DNA from: JBBITW01 sp037440525
GTDB taxonomy: Bacteria; Desulfobacterota; BSN033; UBA1163
NCBI GenBank assembly: GCA_037440525.1
Contig: JBBITW010000026.1
Coordinates: 1-27,442, forward strand
DNA length: 27,442 nucleotides
Direction of reading: 5' to 3'
Shown here: positions 1 through 8,695 of the stretch, in pieces
Numbering within the stretch: the first letter of the stretch is position 1
How the letters are laid out: each line of letters begins with the position of its first letter
Translations under genes and position numbers: made by a program
The notes under the pieces: generated by a model
Database searches by the model: none
Told to the model about the DNA's origin: nothing
What the model saw: the letters and a program-made list of their open reading frames with translations, nothing else

Positions 1-85
1 AAAGGAGACTCGGAATGACAGAAAAAGGAGACTCGGAATGACAAAAATGGCATAAACCTCATTGCGACACAATCTCGTAAGGAGG
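1..85. repeat. Dispersed intergenic repeat fragment with a short direct duplication
   Basis: A 20-nt sequence (aaaggagactcggaatgaca) occurs at 1-20 and again at 24-43. From about 32 to 70 the sequence matches 16693-16733 almost base for base, including 'ctcggaatgaca' and 'cctcattgcgaca'. It belongs to the window's 'cattccgagc' intergenic repeat family and is cut by the window edge. No gene is visible in 1-226. Confidence 0.6.
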
Positions 86-164
86 GGGTAAGGAAGATTA
101 AAAGGGGATTTTAATTCCACCTGATGAAATTTTTTCATAAATCTAAATTGATACAAATTTTTTA

Positions 165-194
165 GTGACAAAATAAGATTTAAGATTCTATAAA
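165..194 (+). promoter_or_regulatory. Possible sigma-70 promoter of dnaX operon
   Basis: GTGACA (165-170) and TATAAA (189-194) are separated by 18 nt and lie just over 30 nt upstream of the dnaX ATG. Each box differs from consensus at one position. The surroundings are very AT-rich, so chance matches are likely and the call is tentative. Confidence 0.4.
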
Positions 195-226
195 AGATAG
201 ACTTTAACCCGAGGCGTGAAAGAAAA

Positions 227-1948
227 ATGTCCTATTTAGTTCTTGCAAGAAAGTGGAGACCTCAGGTCTTTGAAGAGGTGGTGGGGCAGAGGACTATTAC
301 ACAAACACTTCAGAATGCCATATCCCAGAACAGGGTGGCTCATGCCTTTTTATTTACTGGAGCGAGGGGGGTTGGAAAGACCTCAACTGCTCGAATCCTG
401 GCAAAGGCTCTTAACTGTGAAAAAGGGCCGATAACCCATCCCTGTAATCAATGTACTTCCTGCCAGGAAATAACAAGTGGCAACTCAATGGATGTGATAG
501 AGATCGACGGTGCATCAAATCGTGGGATAGAAGAGATTAGAGAACTAAGAGAAAACGTTCGCTACACACCTGCCAAGAGTCGATATAAGATTTATATTAT
601 AGACGAAGTCCACATGCTCACACGAGAGGCCTTTAATGCATTATTAAAGACCCTTGAAGAACCTCCTCCACATATAATCTTTATCTTTGCCACAACAGAA
701 CCTCACAAGATTCCTCCCACAATCCTTTCAAGATGTCAGAGATACGATTTCAAGAGGATTCCGCTTAAGGATATTATAAATAATCTTAAAATGATTGTTG
801 AAAAGGAGGGTATAAGAATCACCCAACGAGGCCTCTTAACTATTGCTCGAGAATCTGAAGGAAGTATGAGGGATGCACAGAGTCTCCTTGACCAGGTGAT
901 CTCTTATGGAGGTAAGGATATAAGGGATGAGGATATTTTGGAGGTACTGGGATTAATAGATCAAAAAATCATTTACGATACAATTGAGGCAATCGCAGAT
1001 GGGGATCCTCAGCGATGCTTGAGAATTGTGGATCATATATATCATCATGGATTTGATATACAGCAATTCTGTGGGGATCTTCTCCAGTACCTAAGAGACT
1101 TGATTCTTTTAAAAGTGAGCAACCATCCAGAAGAATTTGTGGAGCTGCCAGAGGATGAGCTCGATTTTTTAAAAAGGCAAGCAGAAAGGTTTCAATTCAA
1201 TCAGCTGGATCATCTCTTCAATCTCCTTTTAAAAGGGGAAGAGGCCATTTCTCAATCCATATTTCCCCGAACAATGCTGGAGATAACATTGATAAGAATG
1301 GCAACGCTTCGTCCTGTTCTACCTATTGATCAGATATTAAAGAAACTGGAAGATATTGAAAAGACATATTCCCTACCAAAACCAGCACAACCTTTTATTC
1401 CAGAGGAGAATTTTGTTTCAACTAATTCAAAAATAGAAATTGGAATGAATGAGGATTTTCAAAAAAATGAGGATGAGGGGCAAAAGGCAGAGGTCTTAGA
1501 TGGGGATCGCAAGGAGGATGAATTAAGAGATGAAATTCGAGAAGAATCAAGGGTAGATCAAGTAGATCAAGAAGAGGTTTGGAAAGGTTTATTAGATTTT
1601 ACTCGTGCAAAGAATCCCATACTTGGGGCGTTTTTATCTTTTGGTAACCTCATAAATTTCAACAATGAGAGGTTGGAGATAGGTTTTGAAAAGGAATCTT
1701 TTCACTATGATAGAATGTTGGAAAAAGAGAACCATAAACTATTGGAATCAATATGCTCGGAGTATCTCGGGAGAAAGACGAAGATTATTATCTCTCCATT
1801 CAGGGAGGGAAATATGGAAAATGGGGTTAAGAATCAGGGAAGGTCAGTTGCTAATAAACTCAATCAAAGAATAAAAGACGGGTCCGGTTCAAACTCAATC
1901 ATTCAAGAGGCCCTGCGGATTTTTAATGGAAAGATTGTTGAGAAGTAA
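227..1948 (+). CDS. dnaX: DNA polymerase III subunit gamma/tau
   Basis: This is the clamp-loader ATPase of the replicative polymerase, 573 aa. Visible motifs are Walker A GARGVGKT (45-52), the zinc-binding cysteines C64, C73, C76 and C79, Walker B IIDEVHML (about 124-131), and a sensor/SRC region around ATTEPHKIPPTILSRC. The AAA+ core and domain III run to about residue 370. A charged, low-conservation linker (about 385-450) and a C-terminal tau-like region follow. It heads the classic dnaX-ybaB-recR operon, with ybaB starting 21 nt after the stop. An A7 run at codons 412-414 is positioned to give a shorter gamma-like product (separate entry). The ATG at 227 starts a typical N-terminus (MSYLVLARKWRP). 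A weak purine-rich ribosome site (gaggcgtgaaag) precedes it. Confidence 0.97.
   Translation: MSYLVLARKWRPQVFEEVVGQRTITQTLQNAISQNRVAHAFLFTGARGVGKTSTARILAKALNCEKGPITHPCNQCTSCQEITSGNSMDVIEIDGASNRGIEEIRELRENVRYTPAKSRYKIYIIDEVHMLTREAFNALLKTLEEPPPHIIFIFATTEPHKIPPTILSRCQRYDFKRIPLKDIINNLKMIVEKEGIRITQRGLLTIARESEGSMRDAQSLLDQVISYGGKDIRDEDILEVLGLIDQKIIYDTIEAIADGDPQRCLRIVDHIYHHGFDIQQFCGDLLQYLRDLILLKVSNHPEEFVELPEDELDFLKRQAERFQFNQLDHLFNLLLKGEEAISQSIFPRTMLEITLIRMATLRPVLPIDQILKKLEDIEKTYSLPKPAQPFIPEENFVSTNSKIEIGMNEDFQKNEDEGQKAEVLDGDRKEDELRDEIREESRVDQVDQEEVWKGLLDFTRAKNPILGAFLSFGNLINFNNERLEIGFEKESFHYDRMLEKENHKLLESICSEYLGRKTKIIISPFREGNMENGVKNQGRSVANKLNQRIKDGSGSNSIIQEALRIFNGKIVEK
1451..1470 (+). promoter_or_regulatory. 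Candidate programmed frameshift/slippage site in dnaX
   Basis: Seven consecutive A (1461-1467) are read in frame as CAA AAA AAT. A -1 shift on the run reads AAA and then TGA at 1468-1470, ending translation after about 414 residues. A Shine-Dalgarno-like GAGGA lies at 1451-1455, six bases upstream of the run. E. coli dnaX makes gamma by -1 shifting on an A-rich heptamer with an upstream SD-like stimulator and a close -1-frame stop; Thermus uses slippage on an A run. The resemblance in layout is seen directly; use in this organism is inferred. Confidence 0.5.
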
Positions 1949-1969
1949 ATTAGACCAAAGGAGAGACAG

Positions 1970-2284
1970 ATGACAAAGGGATTAGGTAATTTACTGAAAC
2001 AGGCTCAACAGATGCATGCAAAGATAACACAGCTTCAGGAGGAAATGGCTGGGAAGACTGTGGAGGCAAGCTCTGGAGGGGGCATGGTAAGTATTGTAAT
2101 GAATGGGAAGCAGGAGGTGTTGTCTGTTCGAATCGATCCAGAGGTTGTGAGCAGAGAAGACATTGAGATGCTTCAAGATCTTATTGCCGCTGCCGTGAAT
2201 GAGGCAGTGAGAAAGTCTCAGGAGATGATGGCTGAGGAAATGAAAAAGATCACAGGAGGATTAACCATCCCGGGCCTATTTTAA
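1970..2284 (+). CDS. ybaB: YbaB/EbfC-family nucleoid-associated protein
   Basis: A 104-aa YbaB/EbfC protein. Members form dimers that bind DNA and help organise the nucleoid. The sequence has the family layout: an N-terminal helix with QAQQMHAKITQLQEEMA, the central strand segment with SSGGGMVSIVMNG, then the C-terminal helical region with AAAVNEAVRKSQEMMAEEMKK, ending GLTIPGLF. A strong ribosome site (aaaggag) sits 7-12 nt before the ATG. It lies between dnaX and recR, the conserved order in many bacteria, and is presumably co-transcribed with them (21 nt after dnaX, 12 nt before recR). Confidence 0.95.
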   Translation: MTKGLGNLLKQAQQMHAKITQLQEEMAGKTVEASSGGGMVSIVMNGKQEVLSVRIDPEVVSREDIEMLQDLIAAAVNEAVRKSQEMMAEEMKKITGGLTIPGLF

Positions 2285-2296
2285 CTAAACTGAACT

Positions 2297-2896
2297 ATGC
2301 CTACCTATGCTAAACCCATAGATCATCTTATAGAAGCACTAACAAGACTTCCTGGGATAGGTCGAAAGACAGCCTCAAGACTTGCCTTCCATATCCTGAG
2401 GTCAACCCCTCAAGAGGCACAAAGTCTTGCGCGGGCCATTTTGGACGTAAAGGAGAAGATTCAACTCTGTTCCATCTGTTTTAATCTAACAGATGAAGAT
2501 CCATGCTGGATATGTCGGGATGAAAAAAGGGTTAAAGAGATATTATGTGTTGTAGAGGGTCCCAATGACCTTAACGCCATCGAAAATACAGGGACCTTCC
2601 GTGGGAAATATCATGTATTACATGGAGCCATTTCTCCCTTAGAAGGTATTGGTCCGGAGGATATAAGGATCAAGGAGCTCATGGATAGACTTCGCAAAGA
2701 AGATATTCAGGAAGTGATCTTAGCTACTAATCCAACTGTAGAGGGTGAAGCTACAGCTCTATATATAACAGATTCGATTAAGACCCTCGGGATAAAGGTC
2801 ACAAGAATAGCTTTTGGAATACCGATGGGTGGAGAGATTGAATATTCAGATGGGATGACTTTGTCGAAAGCGATAGAAGGTCGCAGGGAAGTTTGA
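2297..2896 (+). CDS. recR: Recombination protein RecR
   Basis: A 199-aa RecR, the usual full length. RecR works with RecF/RecO to load RecA at gapped DNA. Visible are the N-terminal helix-hairpin-helix (LTRLPGIGRKTASRLAFHIL), the zinc finger (CSICFNLT...CWIC), and the Toprim domain (CVVEGPNDLNAIE, then ATNPTVEGEATALYI). The C-terminal Walker-B-like region has RIAFGIPMGGEIEYSD. It is third in the dnaX-ybaB-recR operon. The TGA stop was checked for readthrough: the protein is already complete and nothing conserved follows. A MITE-like repeat lies directly downstream. Confidence 0.97.
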   Translation: MPTYAKPIDHLIEALTRLPGIGRKTASRLAFHILRSTPQEAQSLARAILDVKEKIQLCSICFNLTDEDPCWICRDEKRVKEILCVVEGPNDLNAIENTGTFRGKYHVLHGAISPLEGIGPEDIRIKELMDRLRKEDIQEVILATNPTVEGEATALYITDSIKTLGIKVTRIAFGIPMGGEIEYSDGMTLSKAIEGRREV

Positions 2897-2912
2897 AAAG
2901 GTATATTAAATA

Positions 2913-3112
2913 TATTATAGATAAATTGTGCGATTCAAGATTGTCATTGCGAAGTAATCTCTACAAAATTGTCATTCCGAGCGAAGCGAGGAATCTATGA
3001 GATTGCCACGTCGCTTCGCTCCTCGCAACGACTTCGCCGGATTGCTACGCAATGACTGATCCGCCTTTGGCGGAAATGCTTTTAGTAAAAAAATCGCTCA
3101 ATTTAGATTATA
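2913..3112. repeat. MITE-like element family 1, copy 1
   Basis: About 200 bp between recR and porG. The ends form an imperfect inverted repeat: the left end reads ...ataaattgtgcgatt, and the right end aatcgctcaatttagatta reads back as taatctaaattgagcgatt. The interior has attgtcattgcgaag, the 'cattccgagcgaagcgaggaatct' core and several hairpins, including tccgcc-ttt-ggcgga at about 3060-3074. A 16-bp direct repeat (attatagataaattgt) occurs at 2914-2929 and 3107-3122. No transposase is present, so it would have to be mobilised in trans. Confidence 0.6.
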
Positions 3113-3143
3113 GATAAATTGTTTGAAGAAATAGGAGATTTAG

Positions 3144-3692
3144 ATGATAGAGATCAGATTTCATGGAAGAGGTGGTCAGGGGGCTGTAACCTCGGCAGAG
3201 CTTCTGGCATTGGCTGCCATTGGGGAGGGTAAATATGCCCAGGCATTCCCGAGCTTTGGACCAGAAAGGAGAGGAGCCCCTGTGTTGGCTTTCTGTAGAA
3301 TAGATAGTGAGCCTATAAGGATCAGGGCAAATATTTATGAACCTGATATTGTAGTTGTCCTTGATGCCTCGCTTCTAAGGATAGTTAATGTTTCCTCGGG
3401 GCTAAAACCGAATGGTATTCTTGTTACAACAAGCAAAGATTCTCCAGAGAAGGTGAAAGATGAGTTGGGTATTAAGAATCCAATTGCAGTGGTAGATGCT
3501 ATAAAGATAGCCATGGAGGTCCTTGGCCTTCCCATCACCAATACAACAATGCTTGGCTCTCTCATAAAGGCAACGGGATTGGTTAATAAGGAGTCCTTCA
3601 TTCAACCAATAAGGGAGAGGTTTGGTCGAGTGGCTGAAAAGAACCTCTCCGCCTTTGAGAGGGCATACCAGGAGACCGTCATGATTCAATAA
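3144..3692 (+). CDS. porG: 2-oxoacid (pyruvate-type):ferredoxin oxidoreductase, gamma subunit
   Basis: The 182-aa gamma subunit of a four-subunit CoA-acylating 2-oxoacid:ferredoxin oxidoreductase, which decarboxylates a 2-oxoacid to acyl-CoA and reduces ferredoxin. It opens with the family signature [19 protein letters not shown], followed by [13 protein letters not shown] (about 35-48), both characteristic of the gamma domain. The ATG follows a good ribosome site (aggag). It is first of four por genes in the order gamma-delta-alpha-beta, common in archaea and anaerobic bacteria. The substrate (pyruvate, 2-oxoisovalerate or other) cannot be fixed from this subunit alone. Confidence 0.93.
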
Positions 3693-3768
3693 AAATTGAA
3701 TGACCTATTACCACCCCATCTTATTCAGGGGGAAAAGGGGTAAAAGTTTTTTTAAAGAGGAAAGAGAG

Positions 3769-4068
3769 ATGACAAAACCCGAATCAGAATGGACATGGAA
3801 AGAGATACCTGTTGGAAATGTTGTCTTAGAACCTGGAAATGCCAGCCAATATAGGACAGGGGACTGGAAGACCCTGAAACCTGTCCTCAATAAGGAACTC
3901 TGCATTCACTGTGGATTATGCTATATATTCTGTCCTGATATGGCCTACAATTTAGATGAGGAAGGTTATTTTACTGCAGACCTTTTCTATTGTAAGGGAT
4001 GCGGGATATGTGCAAAGGAATGTCCTACAGGAGCAATCACAATGGTTGTTGCAGAGGAGGAGACGTAA
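3769..4068 (+). CDS. porD: 2-oxoacid:ferredoxin oxidoreductase, delta (ferredoxin-like) subunit
   Basis: A 99-aa ferredoxin-like subunit carrying two [4Fe-4S] clusters that pass electrons out of the Por complex. It has two CxxCxxCxxxCP motifs: CIHCGLCYIFCP and CKGCGICAKECP. The frame is open from 3700, but the start is placed at 3769 because gaggaaagagag lies directly upstream and the encoded protein then has the usual delta-subunit length. It ends two bases before the alpha-subunit ATG, implying tight co-translation. Confidence 0.93.
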   Translation: MTKPESEWTWKEIPVGNVVLEPGNASQYRTGDWKTLKPVLNKELCIHCGLCYIFCPDMAYNLDEEGYFTADLFYCKGCGICAKECPTGAITMVVAEEET

Positions 4069-4070
4069 TC

Positions 4071-5246
4071 ATGGGGAAAAGGGTTGGAATGGAGGTATCC
4101 ATCGCTGCGGCTGAAGCCGTAAAACAGTGTAATGTAGATGTAATCTCAGCTTATCCCATAACACCTCAGACACATATAGTGGAGCACCTCTCTGAATTGG
4201 TAGCCAATGGAGAACTGGATGCAGAATTTTTCTGTGTTGAGTCCGAACATTCAGCCCTGAGTGTCTGTGTCGGTTCTTCTGCAACAGGGGCAAGGACATT
4301 TACATGCACAAGCTCTCAGGGGCTTGCCCTCATGAGCGAGATCACATATATTGCATCGGGTTTAAGGCTTCCAATACTGATGATTATCGCAAACAGAACA
4401 CTTTCTGCTCCTTTAAGCATCTGGAATGATCATAGCGATGCGATGATGATTCGTGATTGTGGATGGATTCAATTCTTTGTTGAAAACGGCCAGGAGGTCT
4501 ATGATCATGTCTTTATAGGTTATCGGATAGGTGAGGATAGGGATGTGCTTATCCCCGTAATCATCAATATGGATGGATTTATACTTACCCACGTTATTGA
4601 ACCGATAGAGATGATAGAACAGGAAAAGATAGATCGGTTTCTTCCACCTTATCAACCCCTCTATCGTCTCCATCCTGATCGTCCTCTCACTATGGGTGCT
4701 TTTGCACTTCCAAGTATCTTCGCTGAAACAAAGAAGGCTCAAGAGGTTGCCATTAGATCCTCGCTGAATAAAATTCTTGATGTATGGCAGTCTTTTGGAG
4801 AGATGACAGGTAGGTTTTACAAACCTGTTGAAACTTACAAGACAGAGGATGCAGAGACACTCCTTGTCACAATGGGAAGCATTGGTGAGACGGCCTCTGT
4901 GGCAGTGGATAGGATGAGAGAGGATGGAAGGGCAGTGGGTTTAGTAAAGATCCGCCTCTGGAGGCCATTTCCTTTTGAGGCATTAAGGAAAGAAGTGCTG
5001 GGGGTAAAAAATCTTATTGTTATCGATCGTTCAATTTCAGTTGGAGGCCCTGGAGGGCCAGTGGCATCTGAGGTGAAGGCTGCCCTTTACGGATATGAGA
5101 AGAGGCCATTCATATATAATTTTGTAGCAGGTATTTCAGGAAGGGATGTGGCTCCATCAGATTTTATTGAGATGGTAAACAAGGCTGAAATAGAGATTGA
5201 AGAAGGAAAACGTGATGGCTATGAGATTTATGGGGTGAGAGAATGA
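4071..5246 (+). CDS. porA: 2-oxoacid:ferredoxin oxidoreductase, alpha subunit
   Basis: The 391-aa alpha subunit. The signature YPITPQT lies near residue 29. The segment FFCVESEHSALSVCVGSSA carries the conserved glutamate region, followed by GARTFTCTSSQGLALM. The second domain holds LVTMGSIGETASVAVD, KIRLWRPFP and DRSISVGGPGGPV, all typical of PorA domain II. An upstream in-frame ATG at 3999 lies inside porD; the start at 4071 fits gaggaggagacg and the normal PorA N-terminus (MGKRVGMEVSIAAAEAVKQC). Its TGA overlaps the beta-subunit ATG (ATGA), showing translational coupling. Confidence 0.95.
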   Translation: MGKRVGMEVSIAAAEAVKQCNVDVISAYPITPQTHIVEHLSELVANGELDAEFFCVESEHSALSVCVGSSATGARTFTCTSSQGLALMSEITYIASGLRLPILMIIANRTLSAPLSIWNDHSDAMMIRDCGWIQFFVENGQEVYDHVFIGYRIGEDRDVLIPVIINMDGFILTHVIEPIEMIEQEKIDRFLPPYQPLYRLHPDRPLTMGAFALPSIFAETKKAQEVAIRSSLNKILDVWQSFGEMTGRFYKPVETYKTEDAETLLVTMGSIGETASVAVDRMREDGRAVGLVKIRLWRPFPFEALRKEVLGVKNLIVIDRSISVGGPGGPVASEVKAALYGYEKRPFIYNFVAGISGRDVAPSDFIEMVNKAEIEIEEGKRDGYEIYGVRE

Positions 5247-6175
5247 ATGGAAATTTAAATGTCTTTGCTGTAAGAACACTGACACAGAAGGAGTATTTTG
5301 CACCTGGGCATAGGGCATGCCAGGGATGTGCTGAGGCGCTGGCAGTTAGACTCGTTGCCAAAGCGCTGGGAAGAAATGTGATTGTTGCATCTGCCACAGG
5401 ATGTATGGAGATCATCTCCTCTCCTCTTCCCTTCACATCATGGAGGGTTCCGTGGTTCCATGTTGCCTTTGAAAATACAGCTGCAGTGGCATCAGGCATT
5501 GAGGCCGCACTCAAGGTTTTGATGAAGAAAGGGAGGCTTCCCCAAAAAAAGATAGTAACTTTGGCAATGGCAGGTGATGGGGGAACAGCAGATATAGGCC
5601 TTCAGTCTCTCTCAGGGGCATTTGAAAGAGGTCATGACTTTATCTACATCTGCACAGATAACGAGGCCTATATGAATACAGGTATCCAGCGTTCCTCCTC
5701 AACACCCTTTGGTGCATCCACCACTACCTCTCCTGTTGGAAAGGTGATTATGGGACAGGTAACATGGAAAAAGAATATGCCTGCCATAGCGGTTGCCCAT
5801 AATATCCCTTATGTTGCAACTGCATGCCCGAGTTATCCCATTGACCTTGTTCAGAAGGTGAAGAAGGCATCAGAGATAAAAGGCCCTGCCTATGTTCATA
5901 TCCTTTCAGTGTGTCCAACTGGATGGAGGTCAGCACCTGAGCTATCGATCAAACTTGGCCGTTTGGCTGTTGAGACAGGTGTCTTCCCTCTGTATGAGGT
6001 GGAGGGGGGACGCTACCGGTTAAGTATGGATTTTCCAGCGCTGAAGCCCGTCAAAGAGTATTTCAAATTCCAAGGACGATTCAGACATCTTACCGACGAA
6101 ATGATTCAAGAGATTGAAGAGAAAATTCGGAAAGAGTATGAGGAATTGAGGGAGAAGTCGAAAAGAGGAGTATGA
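5243..6175 (+). CDS. porB: 2-oxoacid:ferredoxin oxidoreductase, beta subunit (TPP-binding)
   Basis: The 310-aa thiamine-diphosphate-binding beta subunit. Visible are the cluster-binding cysteines CQGC near residue 28 and the later ATGCME and SVCPTGW, the TPP motif beginning MAGDGGTADIGLQSL, and the PorB signature DNEAYMNTGIQRSS. Together with PorGDA it completes the enzyme. The ATG overlaps the porA stop. The TGA stop is followed one base later by the ATG of the nuoE-like gene, so the redox module downstream belongs to the same operon. The final 20 residues are charged and probably helical. Confidence 0.95.
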   Translation: MNGNLNVFAVRTLTQKEYFAPGHRACQGCAEALAVRLVAKALGRNVIVASATGCMEIISSPLPFTSWRVPWFHVAFENTAAVASGIEAALKVLMKKGRLPQKKIVTLAMAGDGGTADIGLQSLSGAFERGHDFIYICTDNEAYMNTGIQRSSSTPFGASTTTSPVGKVIMGQVTWKKNMPAIAVAHNIPYVATACPSYPIDLVQKVKKASEIKGPAYVHILSVCPTGWRSAPELSIKLGRLAVETGVFPLYEVEGGRYRLSMDFPALKPVKEYFKFQGRFRHLTDEMIQEIEEKIRKEYEELREKSKRGV

Positions 6176-6176
6176 A

Positions 6177-6629
6177 ATGGAAACCAAAGAGATTGCCCAC
6201 ATAATCAAACAATACAGAGGACAAGAATCCGCCATCTTGAGCATCCTTCAGGACATCCAGGCAAAAGAGAAGTACCTTCCTAAGGAGACTTTGGAATATG
6301 TTTCTCAGAAAATGGGTATTCCCATGACCACCATCTTTCGGATTGCGACCTTCTATAATGCACTGAGCATTAAGCCGAGGGGACGCCATAAGATTGATGT
6401 CTGCTTAGGAACTGCCTGCCATGTTCGGGGTGGAAGTAAAATTATGGACAAGTTGGAAAGGGATCTGGGCATCTCTGTTGGAGAGACGACCAAAGACAAA
6501 CGCTTCACCTTGGAATCAGTCCGTTGTGTGGGGTGCTGCAGCCTGGGACCGGTTGCCGTGGTGGACGGAGAGGTTTTTGGTCGATTGACACAGGATAAAC
6601 TTCCTTCAATCTTGAAAGAATTCAAATGA
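6177..6629 (+). CDS. NuoE-like NAD-linked oxidoreductase subunit ([2Fe-2S] thioredoxin-fold)
   Basis: A 150-aa homolog of the complex I 24-kDa subunit NuoE, as found in soluble NAD(P)-linked hydrogenases and formate dehydrogenases (HndA/HoxE type). The N-terminal helical part contains IPMTTIFRIATFYNAL. The [2Fe-2S] ligands fit C76, C81, C117 and C121 (CLGTAC and CVGCC), the standard C-x4-C...C-x3-C pattern. Full complex I genes are absent nearby, so this is a soluble module rather than a nuo operon. It begins one base after porB, with the ribosome site inside the porB tail (agaggag), and precedes the NuoF-like gene by 7 nt. Confidence 0.92.
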   Translation: METKEIAHIIKQYRGQESAILSILQDIQAKEKYLPKETLEYVSQKMGIPMTTIFRIATFYNALSIKPRGRHKIDVCLGTACHVRGGSKIMDKLERDLGISVGETTKDKRFTLESVRCVGCCSLGPVAVVDGEVFGRLTQDKLPSILKEFK

Positions 6630-6636
6630 GGAGAAA

Positions 6637-8565
6637 ATGAAGATTCAGACGAAAGCGGATTTGGAGAAGGTAAGGGAGAAGGGATTGGCGTCGCTTTATC
6701 CCAAGATCACAAAGATTTCCGTTGGAATGTCGACCTGCGGTCTTTCAACTGGAGCAGGGAGGGTTTATGAAGCACTTCACAAAGAGGTGCAAAAAGGAAA
6801 GCTCCCGATTCGTTTGGGGCAAACTGGGTGTATCGGTTTTTGCCAAAGGGAACCTGTTGTTGACATCTTAGAACAAGGAAAGCCGAGAGTGTTCTACCAG
6901 GGAGTGACACCAGATCGGTCTTCCGAGATTCTTCACCAGTGGTTAGAGAACAAGGTATTGGAAGATCTATTGCTTTGCAAGATGGAGTTCGAAGATTGGA
7001 TCGTGGAGGGCAAAACAAAGAATTATTCTATCCTTAAGATCCCCAGCGGAATAAATGGGACCCATCATTATCATCAGATTCCTTTCTATAGTAAACAGTT
7101 AAAGATCGCTTTGAGAAATTGTGGTTTCATCAATCCTGAAAGCTTGGAAGAGTATGTGGCGAGAGGGGGATACTTTTCTCTTTATAAAGCCCTTTTTGAA
7201 ATGAAACCCGAAGAGATCATCGAAGAAATAAAGCGTTCAGGGCTTCGGGGAAGGGGAGGGGCTGGGTTTCCGACAGGAAATAAATGGGAATCTTGTCGGA
7301 AGGCAAAGGGGGATAGAAAATTTGTATTATGTAATGCTGATGAAGGAGATCCTGGAGCATATATGGATCGAAGTATATTGGAAGGCGATCCTCACAGTGT
7401 GATTGAAGGAATGCTCATAGGTGCTTATGCCATTGGAGCCAATGAAGGATTCATCTACGTCAGAGATGAATATCCCCTGGCCATTCAAAAGCTTCGAGTC
7501 GCTTTGGAGCAAGCCGAGAAGATGGGGCTCTTGGGAGACAACATTTTGGGTTCTGGCTTTTCATTAAAGATTAGCCTCTTCAGGGGCGGTGGGGCTTTCG
7601 TCTGTGGAGAGTCGACCGCGCTTATGGCCTCGATTGAGGGGAAGGTGGGTGAACCTCGGGCTAAACATATCCATACGACGGAAAGTGGTCTATGGGATAG
7701 ACCGAGTAATCTCAATAATGTGGAGACATGGAATAATGTCCCGGTCATTATCTCCAGAGGGGCAGGTTGGTACTCCCAAATTGGAACCAAAGGAAGTAAG
7801 GGAACAAAGGTTTTCTCCATTGTGGGCAAGGTGAACAACACGGGTTTAGTTGAGGTTCCCATGGGGATCACACTGCGAGAGATCATCTATGATGTCGGGG
7901 GTGGGATTCCGGATGGAAAGAAATTTAAGGCTGTTCAGACAGGAGGGCCCTCGGGAGGATGCATTCCTGAGTCTCTTTTAGATCTGCCGGTCGACTTCGA
8001 TCGACTGACAGAGGTGGGTTCCATGATGGGCTCGGGTGGTATGATTGTAATGGATGAAACCACCTGTATGGTGGATGTTGCAAAATATTTTATGAATTTT
8101 CTAAAGGACGAGTCATGTGGAAAATGTACATCCTGCAGAGAAGGAACGAAACGGATGCATGAGATCCTGACCGAGATCACTGAAGGCAGGGGGAAAATGG
8201 ATCACCTCTCTCTCCTCGAGGACCTGGGCTGGGTTACAGCAGAGGCTTCCCTTTGCCAGTTGGGAGGGACCGCTCCGAACCCCGTCCTATCAACAATCCG
8301 TTATTTCCGGCATGAATATGAAGAACATATCATCAATAAACGATGTCCGGCAAAGGTATGCAGGGCACTCCTCAGATATAGAATTCTATCTGATGTTTGC
8401 ACAATGTGTGGAAGGTGTGCAAAGGTCTGCCCTGAGAAGGCGATAAGTGGGAAACAAAAGACAAAGAAAGAAAAAGGTGAACCTTTTAGAATTGATCAAG
8501 AAAAGTGTATAAAGTGCGGGATGTGTTTCGAGACATGTAAATTTAATGCAATTGAGGTTGAATAA
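6637..8565 (+). CDS. NuoF-like NADH-binding flavoprotein subunit with C-terminal diferredoxin
   Basis: A 642-aa protein of the HydB/HndC type, longer than NuoF because of added iron-sulfur domains. The order is an N-terminal thioredoxin-like [2Fe-2S] domain (TCGLSTGAG, GCIGFCQREP), the FMN/NADH core (RGRGGAGFPTGNKWE near 205; CNADEGDPGAY), the N3-type [4Fe-4S] site (C494, C497, C500 in SCGKCTSCREG, with the later SLCQLGG), and two ferredoxin motifs from about residue 588 (CTMCGRCAKVCP, CIKCGMCFETC). The role is NAD(H)-FMN-FeS electron transfer. In this operon the natural partner is the Por complex upstream, directly or through ferredoxin. The final physiological direction is not readable from sequence. 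Confidence 0.93.
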   Translation: MKIQTKADLEKVREKGLASLYPKITKISVGMSTCGLSTGAGRVYEALHKEVQKGKLPIRLGQTGCIGFCQREPVVDILEQGKPRVFYQGVTPDRSSEILHQWLENKVLEDLLLCKMEFEDWIVEGKTKNYSILKIPSGINGTHHYHQIPFYSKQLKIALRNCGFINPESLEEYVARGGYFSLYKALFEMKPEEIIEEIKRSGLRGRGGAGFPTGNKWESCRKAKGDRKFVLCNADEGDPGAYMDRSILEGDPHSVIEGMLIGAYAIGANEGFIYVRDEYPLAIQKLRVALEQAEKMGLLGDNILGSGFSLKISLFRGGGAFVCGESTALMASIEGKVGEPRAKHIHTTESGLWDRPSNLNNVETWNNVPVIISRGAGWYSQIGTKGSKGTKVFSIVGKVNNTGLVEVPMGITLREIIYDVGGGIPDGKKFKAVQTGGPSGGCIPESLLDLPVDFDRLTEVGSMMGSGGMIVMDETTCMVDVAKYFMNFLKDESCGKCTSCREGTKRMHEILTEITEGRGKMDHLSLLEDLGWVTAEASLCQLGGTAPNPVLSTIRYFRHEYEEHIINKRCPAKVCRALLRYRILSDVCTMCGRCAKVCPEKAISGKQKTKKEKGEPFRIDQEKCIKCGMCFETCKFNAIEVE

Positions 8566-8695
8566 AGTCAATGGTCAAATGTAGCGGCAAAGAGGCCCGT
8601 TTAGTTAGAAAGTAAGGTCGTTAGTCTTTAAATTCTTTTGGCCTTCACCCTTTAACGATATACGAAACTGGCTTCGTAACCATAACCCATTGACT
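8566..8695. repeat. Inverted-repeat-bounded intergenic segment between nuoF-like and nuoG-like genes
   Basis: A 9-bp perfect inverted repeat (agtcaatgg at 8566-8574; ccattgact at 8687-8695) bounds about 110 bp. Inside is a small perfect hairpin, tacgaa-actggc-ttcgta (8661-8678). The whole gap (8566-8777) is unusually long for this otherwise tightly packed operon. It could be a small mobile element or a processing/regulatory site. No ORF was seen in it. Confidence 0.35.

Noticed and set aside
1..45. Tandem 20-nt repeats as a CRISPR fragment
   Set aside because: The spacing is only 3 nt with no spacers, and the repeat belongs to a dispersed intergenic family.
2894..2930. Readthrough of the recR TGA
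   Set aside because: RecR is full length and the sequence after it is intergenic repeat.
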